Positions 11,862-23,028 of a DNA stretch of 64,000 nucleotides are shown here, one piece after another. Position 1 is the first letter of the stretch; every line of letters starts with the position of its first letter. Source of the stretch: Rhexocercosporidium sp. MPI-PUGE-AT-0058 (lineage: Eukaryota > Ascomycota > Leotiomycetes > Helotiales). The position numbers and the translations under genes were made by a program. Under the pieces are notes generated by a model, which worked only from the letters and a program-made list of their open reading frames with translations, was not told where the DNA came from and did no database searches. The stretch spans positions 310,001-374,000 of the forward strand of contig JAGTJL010000002.1 in assembly GCA_020746875.1 (NCBI GenBank). Reading direction: 5' to 3'.

Positions 11862-14800
11862 ATGTCGGGTCTTGAGATTCTCGGTGCTGTATCAGCTGCG
11901 TCAGCTCTGGCCGAGCAGTGTAGTAAAGTCGTCAAACTCGCTTGTGACATCTACAAGAAGTATCAGAATCCGGATGAGGTCAAGAGACAGCTCGTGCAAG
12001 TACAACAGGTACTCCAACCACAGCTTTTGTGTAATTGCAATCGAGCTAATAATACCTATAGCTCGTCGATCTGTCAGTTCTCATTAAACGGAATCCGTCG
12101 CTTCAAACCACTGAGATGGAATCACTTCTGATCAGCTGTATTGCTGATATCAGAAACTTCCAAGCGAAGCTTTTAAAGATCAAATCCAATATCTTCGACA
12201 GCAGACTAAGGAAGTTGAAGAAGTCCGTCGCGGCAGTAATGCAAGAGAATGACGTGAAAGATCTTTTCACTCGCTTGGAGCAACATAAATCCTCTCTGAC
12301 TCTTTGTATTGCCGAAATCGATTCGTGAGTTTCAAATTCCTCTAAGAACTCATCATTTCATATGGCTAAATTTCTAGGTAGATCCTTGTTGCACTCTATT
12401 GGTATCGTCATGAGAAAAGTAGAACAGACTGTAGGACAAGTTGCGAATGATGTTACGGAAATCAAGACCACGGTGCTCACGGTAATCATTCGCGAGAAAC
12501 GATACCCCGGGAGTGCAGTCGAAACTGACATCTAGGGCAGATTAACCAAAGGATCACCGCTACTCCACAACCAATCAAGATGACTGATCGAAGCTTCTAC
12601 GAAGTTCCAAACCGCCGAGTTGACTGTTTTGTTGGCAGAAAAGACGTTCTGCGGAGAATCGAGGAAGGTTCGATATCTGACGTGGGACCACGCATCTTCG
12701 TTCTACGAGGTCTGGGGGGTCAAGGCAAGACGCAAATTGCGCTCGAGTATTGTCTTCGGGCGAAGAATCGAGACGTCCAGGCAATCTTTTGGGTTGATTC
12801 AACTTCCGAGGAATCGGTCAAGAAGAGCTTCCAGACGATAGCTGCAAAATTGAAGGGAACGGACTCAGTCTCCACTGGCGACGAAACCCCTTTCATACTG
12901 GAAACTTTCCGGGAATGGCCCAATCCATGGGTGATGGTGTTCGACAACTACGACGATGTCAGGAACTTCGACTCGATTCGGGACTACTTCCCAGCTTCAA
13001 GGCAGGGAACAATTATCGTCACCAGCAGGAACTCAGCATCCGAAAGACTGACCAATCACCAGCCGCGCAACTTCATTGAGCTGGAAGGTCTCTCTCAAGA
13101 GGATTCTTTGCAACTCTTGTGGACACAATGCCAAGTAAATAAGACGGATGAGGCACTGGTCGCAGCCAAAGTCATTGTCGAGCGGCTTGCCTACCACCCT
13201 CTTGCAATCACACAAGCTGGCTCGTATATCGGCAGGCAGAGAATCCGTCTTGATCAATTTATGGGCTACTACGATAAAAGCCGGGACAAAATTCTCAAAC
13301 ACACTCCACAATTGTCTCAATATCGTCGCCATTTGAGCAAAGATGAGAAGGAGACTTCGCTTAATGTCTTCACTACATGGGAACTTTCGTTGCAGCAGTT
13401 GCTCGAAACTGCAGAGTCCGGCAAGGACAAAGCAGATTTATTGACTTTGTTTGCTTTCTTCGACTGCAAAGACATTTCGGAGCAGCTCTTCAGCGAGTAC
13501 ACCAAAAGAGCCCAGATTTTTGAAAGATATCACTGGCCTGTTGATTGCCTTCTCTCCTGTCTTGGCGAGGAGTATCCCGACGGTCAGCTTCTTGGAGGCT
13601 GGGATGGTGATAGGAAGTTAGATGGATTGAAACAATGGGACAGTGGTAGTTTTGGGGAAATCTTGAGTGACCTCTCAGAGATGTCACTGGTCCAATCCTG
13701 GGCATGGGGTGAGGACGAATATCGCCATATTTCTTTGCACCCATTGATCAAAGATTGGATCCGAATCCGTAGTAATGATGAAGAGACCCGTCAGTATGCA
13801 TTGGTGTAAGAACTACTTCCCATCTTCTTGTATGGTTTCTCTAAGACTTGGAACTAAAATAGACCCTAGGTCATCAAGCATCCTCGACGCTGTTCTCGAC
13901 GCCAACTACTATCAGGAATCTTTCATTTTTCCACTGTCGACACAACAAATACTCCTCTCCCATATTGACGCCTACAAAGAAAACATCACTACACTTCAGG
14001 CAAGAGCTCTAGTGAATTTGAACATCTGGCACGAATCTGGACTCGATCTTGTTGATCAAACGATTGCAAAGTTCCTACTTCAGTGTGGCCGCTACACTGG
14101 GTACGAAGATATGTCGAGGCGATTAGTCGATTTTTCGACCGCAGCATTCGGTCTGGAGAATGAGGACACTCTGAAATATATGAATGATCTTGCTGTTGCA
14201 TATTCTGAGCAAGGGAAACTTGAGCTAGCTGAGGAGATATACCGCCAAGTGCTTGAAGGAGAACTGGCATTACTAGGCCCAGATCATGCCGACACAGTAC
14301 ATGGTACGAGCGAACTTGCGAGACTCCTGTACGACAGAGGTCGGTATCAAGAAGCAGAGAAATATGCTCGTGTGGCAGTCGAGTCGTACGAAAGAACTCT
14401 AGGAGTAGAGGACCAAGACACCTTGGGTAGTCTCCATAGACTTGGTATGATCCTTAGAAGACAGGGAGAATACGAAGAATGTGAGGAAGTCCTCAAGCGG
14501 GCGTTGGAGGGCCGTGAAAAATTGCTAGGTCCTAATCATACAGAAACCCTTGTCACGATCGGAGAACTTGGGATGCTGTTGCAAAATACAGGGGAATTAG
14601 ATCGTGCAGAGAAGATGGTCCGACGCTCACTTGAGGGAAAAGAAGTTCTACTCGGCAAAGACCATCCAAGTACTCTAATAAGTGTCAACAATCTTGGATT
14701 TATCCTTCAAGATTTGGGAAGGTTAAACGAAGCTGAGGAAATGATGCGTCGTTCTGTTGAAGGAGCCACCAAGGCACGAGGTCGGGAGCATTATGAGACG

Positions 14801-15010
14801 CTGGGAAGTATTTGGAATTTAGCTACTATTCTTAGGGACCAGAGGAGGTACGCAGAATCGCAGGTTCTTTGGCAAGAGGGACTTGAGGGACTCAAGAAGG
14901 CTCTTGGAGAAGGCCATCCAAACACTATCAGATGCTCGGAGCAATACGATGATCTGATGGAGTTAATCGATGAAAGCACGACACTAGCAACGGCAGGAGC
15001 AAACGAGTAG
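11862..15010 (+). CDS. Fungal NLR: helical N-term, NB-ARC, TPR
   Basis: Five exons (11862-12008, 12062-12324, 12382-12481, 12541-13805, 13870-15010) give 971 aa. Residues 1-150 are an all-helical domain starting MSGLEILGAVSAASALAEQ, resembling the SesA/STAND N-terminal domains of fungal NLRs. The NB-ARC follows (FYEVPNRRVDCFVGR; P-loop GLGGQGKT at 227-234; Walker B WVMVFDNYDD; VTSR sensor; YHPLAITQAGSYI). The C-terminus (from about residue 600) has at least five about 42-residue TPR units of the E..LG..H..T..S...L type. Such STAND receptors control heterokaryon incompatibility or innate-type cell death. Each join keeps phase and skips in-frame stops, so the gene looks intact. The ligand is unknown; TPR arrays in this class vary rapidly. 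Confidence 0.9.
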
Positions 15011-16431
15011 CTTTTGGAAACTACAAACTCCCTCGTATGAGTCAAATCCAGATGTCGAGGCCAAATCTGGAGTCCGGCACAATGGTACGGCGGCACCACT
15101 GTCTTTACTTGGGTTGGCCATTATCGCGCCTGTAACGTGTTCATCATGACAGTCTTTCGAAAGAGTGCGGAAAGGGAGCAAGGAATTTTCCTCGCCACTC
15201 GGAGTACCCATCACGCAAAACAGTAGCTGAGGCAGCCCAAGAATAGATGTATTGGTGCTACTAAATATCACAGTCTGCGCTATGGAACAACGATTGCTAC
15301 TACACGATCTTCCTGAGTTTGAAGCAGTATGGAAGTCATTCCATTAGCTATCAGCACAGTATCCATGCTCCGTCGGCGGTATACGAGAAGTCCGGCTCTC
15401 TTCTCAAGTTTGGGAACTAGAGGATTTCCCTATAGTCCTGTTTCGTCAGGGAGGAAAAGAAGCAGCTATGTCCGATGCCGTTATTATCATTGTTCGTCGA
15501 GAGAGAGAGAATAGGACCGGTCTCGTTACAGGGTGATTGCAGAAAGGGATCTCCACCATGGCATTTTAGGAGACCAAGGGCGTGTTTGGTGTTCTGGAGA
15601 ATGAGCCGAAATACGATGGCCATGTTTCTCCGTTGTGCTACGATGACTGTCAAGTGTCGGGGAAATAGCTAAAAAGTCGTCATCTCGGAGCCAGAGAGAT
15701 CAAAAGATGTAGGTCTTACATGAGAACCTTTATTCATCAGCGACCCACTGACCCGCAAGTCCTGATTAGGAATTGAAATCACATTCCGAGCCATCACAGT
15801 CCACACCTCGGTACCGAGTTCTGTAATCGCAATAAAATGAAGATTGAGCATCAATCTTTTAGGGATTACTAGATACTTCTCCACAGCGGACAAAGCGAAG
15901 TCCTTGTTCGGCCCTCCTTGGTTACTACTCGGCTCTCTAGGTAGAAGTAAAAACAATAGGTTGATATCGGTCCAGCACATTCGCGAAGTAGGCGTGTGGA
16001 GTAGCTATCGCAGTAGCACAGGTGCGAGTTTCAAGAAATGTATAACCTGTACCGTGCAGAAACGAGGTAAAATGGATAGAAAAGTGCGAAGTGTTGCTTG
16101 GTTATGACGGGCAAGCGAGCCCCTGAATTGGAGTTTAGCGAAGACTACCAAAGGGTGTTGACGGAGATATCTGCGAAAATTTCTGAGTCTTCCTAAGTTT
16201 CTTCATGATTACCTCTATATCTCGACCCACTCCCCGTTCTGCAAATCCCAATTCCAGAAAGACACGACGTATTACTTCCTTTGCACTTGGCCAACCCACT
16301 TCATCTACCCACCTTCTACACTCGCATTACGAATTACCACATCTCCTAACCTCGCTACCTTCCCTTTCCCCTACTTCTTTGACCCAATTCCCACTTTACC
16401 CTTTCTACGTCTACAATGCGAATTGCACCAC
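15011..16431. other. Spacer after NLR with an interrupted frame
   Basis: No intact gene. The plus strand shows only short frames. The minus strand has the amber-interrupted frame reported at 15417-15980. The right end is the 3' flank of the minus-strand secreted-protein gene. Confidence 0.45.
15417..15980 (-). pseudogene. Frame of about 188 codons broken by one TAG
   Basis: A single minus-strand frame runs from ATG 15980 to a stop at 15417 with just one internal stop (TAG at 15671-15669). The conceptual product has ordinary composition (LGTEVWTVMARNVISIPNQ upstream; VIVAQRRNMAIVFRLILQN downstream of the stop). I do not recognise it. It may be a decayed gene, a gene with an unrecognised intron across the stop, or chance openness next to the NLR. 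Confidence 0.25.
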
Positions 16432-17882
16432 TCACTTCAACAAAAGCGGATTCCCACATCCAATATCGTACCACACCCGCGGCACCTCCTTGATAATGCT
16501 ATCCAAGCTATCCGCCACGCTCCCACCAAAAAGATCGCACCTCGCATCACCAAGCCCCTCTTCCTGGTAAAAAGAATACGAGAAACAGCCCTCACTCGCA
16601 GCCTACGATACCCATTTATTAGGAAAATTCTCACCTGAAGGGATAAAACTTGGGGGGGGGGGGGGGTGGGGTTAGGAAAACGCCAATACTCACCTCGCAA
16701 AACTCCCAGCACCCCTCAAGACTAACGTCCACGCCCGCCCTCTCCTCCCAATACTCCGCCATTTTATACAGCCCGATCGGCAAGCCATGGACACCGCAGT
16801 GGAATGCTGTTGGGTCAGGCACGCCTGTCGCTTCGCCTTCTATGACGGTGGTGGTTTGCGAGACGGTCGTGCTGGGGTGGAGGACCGCTGTTGTGGGGGC
16901 GATGAAGATGGGGGAGGCGGAGATGAGGAGGGATGTTGGGAGGAGGGGTGTGGATGATGGTGAGGTTTCGATTGTTGATGACGAGGAAGAAGAGGGGGAG
17001 GATGGGAGGGAGGAGGTGGTGGATACGATCATGGTTGAGAGGATTGTGCTGGGGTAGTATGGACTTGCTTTGAAAGTGGTGAAATTGAAGATCTGGCTCG
17101 CGTTGAAGGAGTACGTGATATTTGGGAAGGGGGCAGCGGATTGAGATGTTGATGAGGATGCCATGCTCGTGACCCAGGTGTAGCTTGGGGCGTTGGTTGG
17201 GGTGTAGGTGAATGTTGTTGTGACGCTCTCGGTTATGGTTAGTGTGCTTGTGAGGGGAGTGATGGAGCAGCCGGGAATGAAGGAGGTGGTTGAGGGGACG
17301 GATGGGGAAGAGTTGGATGGGAGGGGGGAGGATGCGTTGGGGTAGCTGTAGGTGTGGGTTGTGTTTGGATAGGTGTAGGATGTCATGATGGAGGAGCTAG
17401 GTGGGAGGGTGGTCGTCAGAGGCGCTGAGGTGGTGTTAGGGTAGATATATGAGGACGTGGCGGAGCTGGAAGTAATGGCTGAGGTTGATGGGAGAGTTTC
17501 ATCGGTAGTAAAGGTATAAGCAATGCTGGTGAAAGTTCCGGGGTCCACAATAGTCGATGTAGCGGTTGAGGAAGACATCGGATCATCGTATGTGAATACT
17601 TCAGTGATCGCCTCGCCGCCATCTGTGTTATGGCCATGATCTCCATGTCCACCATTTCCGTGCCCATGTCCATGACCGTGTCCGTGGCCGTTATCATGGT
17701 TACCGTGCCTCCATCTCCACCATCGTCCATGTCTGTGCTATGAAAAGTCAGAAACACCATCTCGAGGCATATGGGAAGACAGAACACACAGGGCTTTTCT
17801 TCTCCAGTTCCTGAACAACGGGCTGGACAACAATGACCGCATTGACGGCTACAGCCGCGACAAGAACGGCGAGGAGTTGCAT
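16432..17882 (-). CDS. Secreted His/Gly- and Ser/Thr-rich protein
   Basis: Minus-strand exons 17882-17790, 17737-16694 and 16563-16432 give 422 aa. Residues 1-20 are a signal peptide (MQLLAVLVAAVAVNAVIVVQ). Residues about 32-70 are His/Gly/Asn-rich with repeated HG, a plausible metal-binding tract. A long Ser/Thr/Pro region follows with a YPNTT motif, likely O-glycosylated. A compact C-terminal domain has conserved-looking cysteines (FHCGVHGLPIG, GCWEFCE, DARCDLFGGSVADSL, WYDIGCGNP). The last exon is needed for this domain; ignoring the intron ends the protein in a Pro run from a C-homopolymer. I know this C-terminal pattern from Pezizomycotina secreted proteins of unknown role, without a named function. 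See the finding on its composite intron. Confidence 0.75.
16564..16693 (-). other. Composite intron with abutting 3'/5' splice sites
   Basis: The 130-nt second intron of the His/Gly secreted-protein gene. It can be read as two complete introns with no exon between: 16693-16635 (GTGAGT donor, CCTAAC branch, CTTCAG acceptor) and 16634-16564 (GTGAGA donor, CCTAAT branch, ACCAG acceptor). A run of 15 G (plus strand, 16652-16666) sits in the first half. Confidence 0.6.
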
Positions 17883-18650
17883 GTTGACTATTCGCCGATT
17901 TTCGTGAAAATATGGTGTAAAATTCCGGAAACCTGCGAGAAAGATGAGAAAATCACTAAACGAATGTAAAGGTAGCGGATGGATTGACTGCTGAGAGGAT
18001 AGTTGGAAAGAAGAAGGGAGTGCCATCTTATACCAGAGTTCAATGAGTACAGGAGTTGTCCTGAATCCCATGTATTGACATAATGTCTCGCTCAAGCGAG
18101 GAGGGATGACCAGAGGTGTTTTTTCAAGGGAGCCTCAGACACTTCGATCCACCCTTCCCACACAAGCACAAGCAAGACAACGTACCAAATTCACATTCAA
18201 AACAAAATCTCAGAATTTCAATAATCGGGTACAAGCAATGTATTGAAAAAGGACCACTTGATTCAATTACTATGTACAGGTCGTGTGTGAGTGTGTGAAG
18301 TCAAATAATCTCCCTTGGAAACAGCAAACAATGTCGCTCGCTCCCTTTCCCTTTGGCCCCTTAAAACTCCGAATTTCATCGAATGCCTGCCAAATGAACC
18401 TGGCATATGGGGTATCGTACTCAATCAATCATTGAGCAAGGGAATGTAATTCAAATGCGCCGAGGCATTTCCCAGTTCTGGTCATCTTCCCCAAACGAGC
18501 TCTGCCTGCCTTCTTGCAAGGCCAGAGTATGTGCAGCAATCCAGCTAGCACGATTCTCTCATGCGAAGAGAGAAATGACACCATCAGAACATCCTGCCTA
18601 GGCATTCTCCAACACGAATCTTGTTTCTCAATCCTTCTCCAATCTCAGAG
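17883..18650. other. Promoter of 17882 gene and 3' flank of next gene
   Basis: About 770 bp between two minus-strand genes. No domain-bearing frame. The part next to 17883 is the upstream region of the secreted-protein gene; the remainder is the 3' region of the 18651-19697 gene. Confidence 0.4.
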
Positions 18651-19697
18651 CTAGTCCTCCCAAATTGTATCCAGATTCAGATCTCCTCTTCTCTCAGCAC
18701 CACACACACTCCAGCGTTTCCGCTTATCACGACCGAATGTAGAAACCAACGATCTTCCACGAGTTCCAGGGGTATCGCTCTTCGATTTCGAATCCTCTCC
18801 ATCTGCCGCATCCGCAGCTGCCTTCAATTGTGCTATCCGCTCAGCTTCCAAAGCAGCCTCCTCCGCATCAGGAGAATCGGGTATGGTTTCGAGACTAGAA
18901 ATACTAGGACTTCGAGAACGAGCTGAGGTGGGCGTGGACGGTACGGATGAGGAAGCAAACGACCCAGGATAACTCAACGAGCCCGAGTAGCTGGTTGTGC
19001 CGAGAAACGCGTCGTTGAATCGGTAAGATTGGTACGAGGGAGAGGAATTGACGGAGGACGGAGTTGAGGGTGCGGTACTGGCAGCCGTGGCTGTGGCATT
19101 CTGCTGGGCAAGGTATCGAAGGGGAGAAGATGGTCTTCGGGTTTTGAAGCTTGCAGCAGGTGGTAGGCCCATTATGGGTGAACTGCTCCTCCGCTCTGTA
19201 GCTCTTGGGGTGTGCTCCTCGCTCACGTCTCCTGTCTCGCTGATGTCCCTCAAAGCTTCTCTCGATCCGCGATATGCAAGACCGGGGAATACATCATCGA
19301 CCGGCTTTCTGGGGGTTCGTTTTCGACTGGGGGAACCAAGAGGGCTAGCAGGACGAGCGTGAGGGGAAGAGAGTAGGTGCCCAGCAGCGTTGAAGCCCGG
19401 CAGCGACTGGGTTCGGGACATTGGAGGTGCAAGAGCGCTTGTTGAGGATTTCGATCGCATGTGGCCTCGAGCGAAGGGTGATGTATTTCGTGGTCGGTAT
19501 GGTATGGAGGGTGTGACGGAGATTGGAGAGCTTGGGGAGGAAGGGGTTGGTTCTGTAGATCGACGAATGGTCGGTGGCTTCTTGTTCCTGTTCTCCCACT
19601 CGATCTTGTAGCTCTCGTTTGTTTCCAGAACCCGTAGAGTAGGTACTGGAGATGTCATGAACTCCTCCATCCTCTCTGTCTCTGGTACTGGCTCCAT
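18651..19697 (-). CDS. Disordered Ser/Pro/Arg-rich fungal protein
   Basis: Intronless, 348 aa, from ATG 19697. A short ordered N-terminus (PTLRVLETNESYKIEWENR) leads into a long low-complexity region rich in S-P, T-P and R-S (candidate phosphorylation sites). A helical segment (EEAALEAERIAQLKAAA) follows, then a compact tail RKRWSVCGAERRGDLNLDTIWED. The ends look conserved and the middle disordered, a pattern seen in unnamed Pezizomycotina proteins. No catalytic or membrane feature is visible. I do not assign a function. Codon use and the uninterrupted length support a real gene. Confidence 0.75.
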   Translation of the reverse strand: MEPVPETERMEEFMTSPVPTLRVLETNESYKIEWENRNKKPPTIRRSTEPTPSSPSSPISVTPSIPYRPRNTSPFARGHMRSKSSTSALAPPMSRTQSLPGFNAAGHLLSSPHARPASPLGSPSRKRTPRKPVDDVFPGLAYRGSREALRDISETGDVSEEHTPRATERRSSSPIMGLPPAASFKTRRPSSPLRYLAQQNATATAASTAPSTPSSVNSSPSYQSYRFNDAFLGTTSYSGSLSYPGSFASSSVPSTPTSARSRSPSISSLETIPDSPDAEEAALEAERIAQLKAAADAADGEDSKSKSDTPGTRGRSLVSTFGRDKRKRWSVCGAERRGDLNLDTIWED

Positions 19698-20132
19698 GGT
19701 GGCGCTGGTATTCAGCTCCCCTCTTCAGCTCCAGGATGATGGGTTTGGCCGTCTTTTTGTTTGACTTCGAGATGACGGTGAAGGTAGAATGTAGGGCAAT
19801 CCCGGATTGCTAGAGGCTCGTCTTAAGGGTTCTAAACTATGCAACCCCTGATTGCGTTGTGGTGAATCCAGGATGTTCCCGGCGTCTAGGCGTGGGGAGT
19901 CGGCATTCAGCGAGGCCAGCGCGAAGGGTATTAGGAGATTGAGGATGTTATGACGAGGTATAGACGTAGATGGCAGAGCGAGAATCCATCTGCTCGGCTC
20001 GATAACAGTCTGGAGGGAGGAATACAGGTCGCGGTGGAAAGGTGAGGTCGTAGGTCGTAGGTTGTAGGTCGTTGAGGTAAGGTGAGGTGTAGAAAGGGAG
20101 AAGGTCTGGCCAGTTGCAGCCTCGCTTCACTG

Positions 20133-20168
20133 CACTTGACTTGACTTGACTTGACTTGACTTCACTTC
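20133..20168. repeat. (TTGAC)n microsatellite
   Basis: Five consecutive TTGAC units followed by a degenerate TTCAC unit, in the spacer upstream of the 19697 gene. Imperfect GTAGGTC units precede it at about 20045-20085. Confidence 0.85.
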
Positions 20169-20404
20169 AGGCTGTGTGACCAGTCAGCTGGTCGCGGCTA
20201 TTGGGTTTTAGCAGTGAAATTAGTGAAAATAGGGACCCTGGGCCTGGGGTAGCCGCCAATACAGTGCAGCGTTACGGGCATTTACAGGCATTGCAGCGCA
20301 TCCTTGGGCTGCGTTAGGCCCTTTAGGGATCTCCGTCGAACCCTGAGCGGGGGCCTTGTTTCTGCATCCAGCGTAGTCCAAGCCCGCGCCCAGTCCCCGG
20401 GCCC

Positions 20405-20450
20405 GTGAGACCCAGTGAGACCCAGTAGTACCGAGTGATACCCAGTGAAC
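20405..20450. repeat. Imperfect 10-mer tandem (GAGACCCAGT)
   Basis: Four to five degenerate copies of a GAGACCCAGT-type decamer (GTGAGACCCAGTGAGACCCA and variants with GTACCG and GATACCC). Confidence 0.75.
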
Positions 20451-22640
20451 CCCTCGTTTCCCACCTCCGGAGTCTCAGTCACAACACCTGAGCGCCGCCA
20501 GCCAATAGAATAATTCAAAACGCCTCGTACAGCTCGTTTGTAATTGGCCGTGTTTGTGATGTGTGTCACTGATCACCCTCTCTCCTTTCCGTTTCATGCA
20601 CGCTGTTCACCGCATTTCGGGGCTTTGTTTGCCTTTGATTTGTATGTTGGCGATTGACTGGTGTAACGTTTATGCGTCTCCAGAATCTGCTCAGTATCAC
20701 TTCATGCTATGTTTCAACTGTAATGCAGGCGGGTCCTCGAAATTATCCCCTTTGAAGCGGTAAGGATGGGCACATTGATGGAAGATCAGGCGAGATTTCT
20801 TCAGGATAATCTTACGTCAATTAAATTCAACATAGGGGGAAATTAAATTTAAACCTCGAAGATGGAGATCGAAAAAGGAGAGGAGAGCTAAAGCTGCTCA
20901 GGTCCAGATAGATTCTAGTCATGTGTTGTATTAGCTGGAGATTCACGTGATGTCTGATTGAGAAATGTGAATTGCCTTGCTTCCCAATGCGGAAGTGACT
21001 ATATGAGAGCCTTATAAGGAAACTCTAGAATACAAGTCCATTTATCAAAGTAAACGTCGACCTTCTACGCTATTCTATTAGAACAGCGTAGGCGGTCTCT
21101 TGCCAAGTCAACAACAAACACAAGGAGAAGCGAGGATCTCCAATCACCCAAGTACTTACGTACCCAACCATCCTTGAAAGACCCAACAATCAACTACACA
21201 CGAGACAGCATCACCAACAAAAAGCTTCTGTTGCATGTCGTAAGCTGCAGCTCGCCGGCGATGATGCAGTCTGCCGGGGATATATGCAGATGTCTCACTG
21301 CAAGCACTTCCCAGTGGCTCGCGTAAAGCAAGCTCTGAGCCCCGTGGGTGGACAACGCATATCCCGAGATCAGGGGACGAGGTGCGATATGCAACAAAGC
21401 CTCTGACATTTAGGTTGTTCTGGAATGCTACATGGCTGGACCAAGAAAGGGACGTTGTACCCTAATGCATTCGTGGGGGTATTTTTGATGACATTTTGAC
21501 CTCCTCTTGATACACACGGACAAAAATGCCACAAGGAGAATAATCATATAAATTTGGGCGAGTTCGAGTTTAAATCGAGATCTTTGAGATTCGGACCAAG
21601 TGTGAATAGTATGACTGGGGTAATTTCTGCCTCTGATAGTAAAGTTAATTCTACTGTTGAGTTGCGCATTAGATGTCCACATGCGAGTCGAGGATGTAGG
21701 AAATTCGGGGCAAGTTAGAAGTCGATTTGTGACTCAAGTCAGACTTAAAATCGCCCAACCCAGCTTCACCAGAACTGGAACCAGGGGTGAATAAACCCTT
21801 ACCCCGTCGCTAAGTATCAGTACGAGTCTCAACAATGACTTATAGCCAATCGTTTAAGCAGAATTTGCCTGCTTGTGTGGGAGAATCTTTGAGAGTAAGG
21901 GTTTATTTATCCTACGAAGCACGATACAGGCACCAAGTACCACCCGAAAGTTTCTTGGGAGTATGGGAAATCGCACCGGGCTTGTGATCGGCTTTGATTC
22001 AGTATGCCGAAATATTAACTGGACCTAGGATACGATAAGCTGGTGGTCAAATCTCTTCTGGTCTAGTATCCTCGATATAGCCATCTCTGAGAAAACAGCA
22101 ACCCCACAGCGACACTTACTCCACACCTTCAATCAAGGAACGAAGATATTATATCGTTAAGAGATAGTAAAGACCGACGCGATTCGGCGAGAATTTGAGA
22201 TCAGATTAGTACCTCAAACGGTGCCTGGGAACCTGATCTCCAATTTTTGAATCGAGCGATTCTTGAAAGCTTACGAGAGGAACTAGATTTCGCTTATCAT
22301 TCTTTTTCTCTTCTTTGCTGCTTGATTTCATGCCATGAATTTGACGCCGTAGAAACTATTGTGCAAACCATACTGCAAGAATAGGATGGTAACCGGGCGA
22401 AAATTCAAACTACAGAGAGCGCCGCAGCACGACGTCTCTACCCCGTGGTGTCCCCAGCAATCCCCATACCTTTGGAGAAATCGGGGGGCTTGGAGTAGGT
22501 CCGATAAGTATCGATCGTGGCGTGCTACCCCTCTCCTCTGGAATAGTTTAAGGTTTCTGGTAAGCTCTGCGCCGTAGGATTACGTCTAACAGTGGGGGAG
22601 GGGTCGTAGATTGAATCTTCCAAAATCCCAGCAGGATGCC

Positions 22641-22668
22641 TCCCGTATCCCCGTATCCCCGTATCCCG
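22641..22668. repeat. CCCCGTAT tandem
   Basis: Three tandem copies of TCCCCGTA-type octamer in the upstream region of the beta-glucosidase gene, about 370 bp before its ATG. Confidence 0.8.
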
Positions 22669-22925
22669 CACCGTGGCGTACTCGCTTGCGTATTTGAGAT
22701 GCACCCCGCAATCACTCCGACGTCAATATTGCGAACCAATCCTATCTTTCAGATGAAAAGGCTTTCTCGACCCCACGAGCCTGGAAGTCCCTAACCACGG
22801 GGCTGGGCCACATTGCCCAGAGTTTGACGGCCCTTCTTTCTTCTAGCTTCGGGCCCTAGGCATTTATCTCGGCATAGTGTTGACGAGGCATGTACGAGGA
22901 GGTCATTTGCAAAGCTGCAAAGTAG

Positions 22926-22933
22926 TATATATA
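22926..22933 (+). promoter_or_regulatory. TATA box of beta-glucosidase gene
   Basis: TATATATA lies about 96-103 bp upstream of ATG 23029, a normal distance for a strongly inducible fungal promoter. A CTGGGG-type (reverse CCCCAG) carbon-catabolite-repressor-like hexamer occurs near 22452; a site this short is weak evidence. Confidence 0.6.
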
Positions 22934-23028
22934 CCAAGCCATGATGCTCTTCTATATTGAACCATCCCAGCAGCAGCAACGATCAATCCCATTGACAAAC
23001 CGGTTCCTATACCGAAGATTAATCCATA

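Larger units (their letters stand above)
19698..23028. other. 3.3-kb spacer with short tandem repeats
   Basis: Longest gene-free stretch of the left half. It holds the promoter of the 19697 gene, TTGAC, GTAGGTC, GAGACCCAGT and CCCCGTAT tandem repeats (20040-20450 and 22641-22668) and AT-richer unique sequence at 20800-22350. No transposase, reverse transcriptase or long terminal repeat pair was recognised. The right end contains the beta-glucosidase promoter with a TATA box. Confidence 0.45.

Noticed and set aside
16437..16712. Alternative minus-strand frame through the composite intron as a separate small gene
   Set aside because: It is a frame of the host gene; using both intron halves gives the better Cys-containing C-terminus. 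It remains possible only as an isoform tail.
19698..23028. A transposable element in the long spacer
   Set aside because: No transposase, integrase or reverse-transcriptase motif and no terminal repeat pair could be found by eye.
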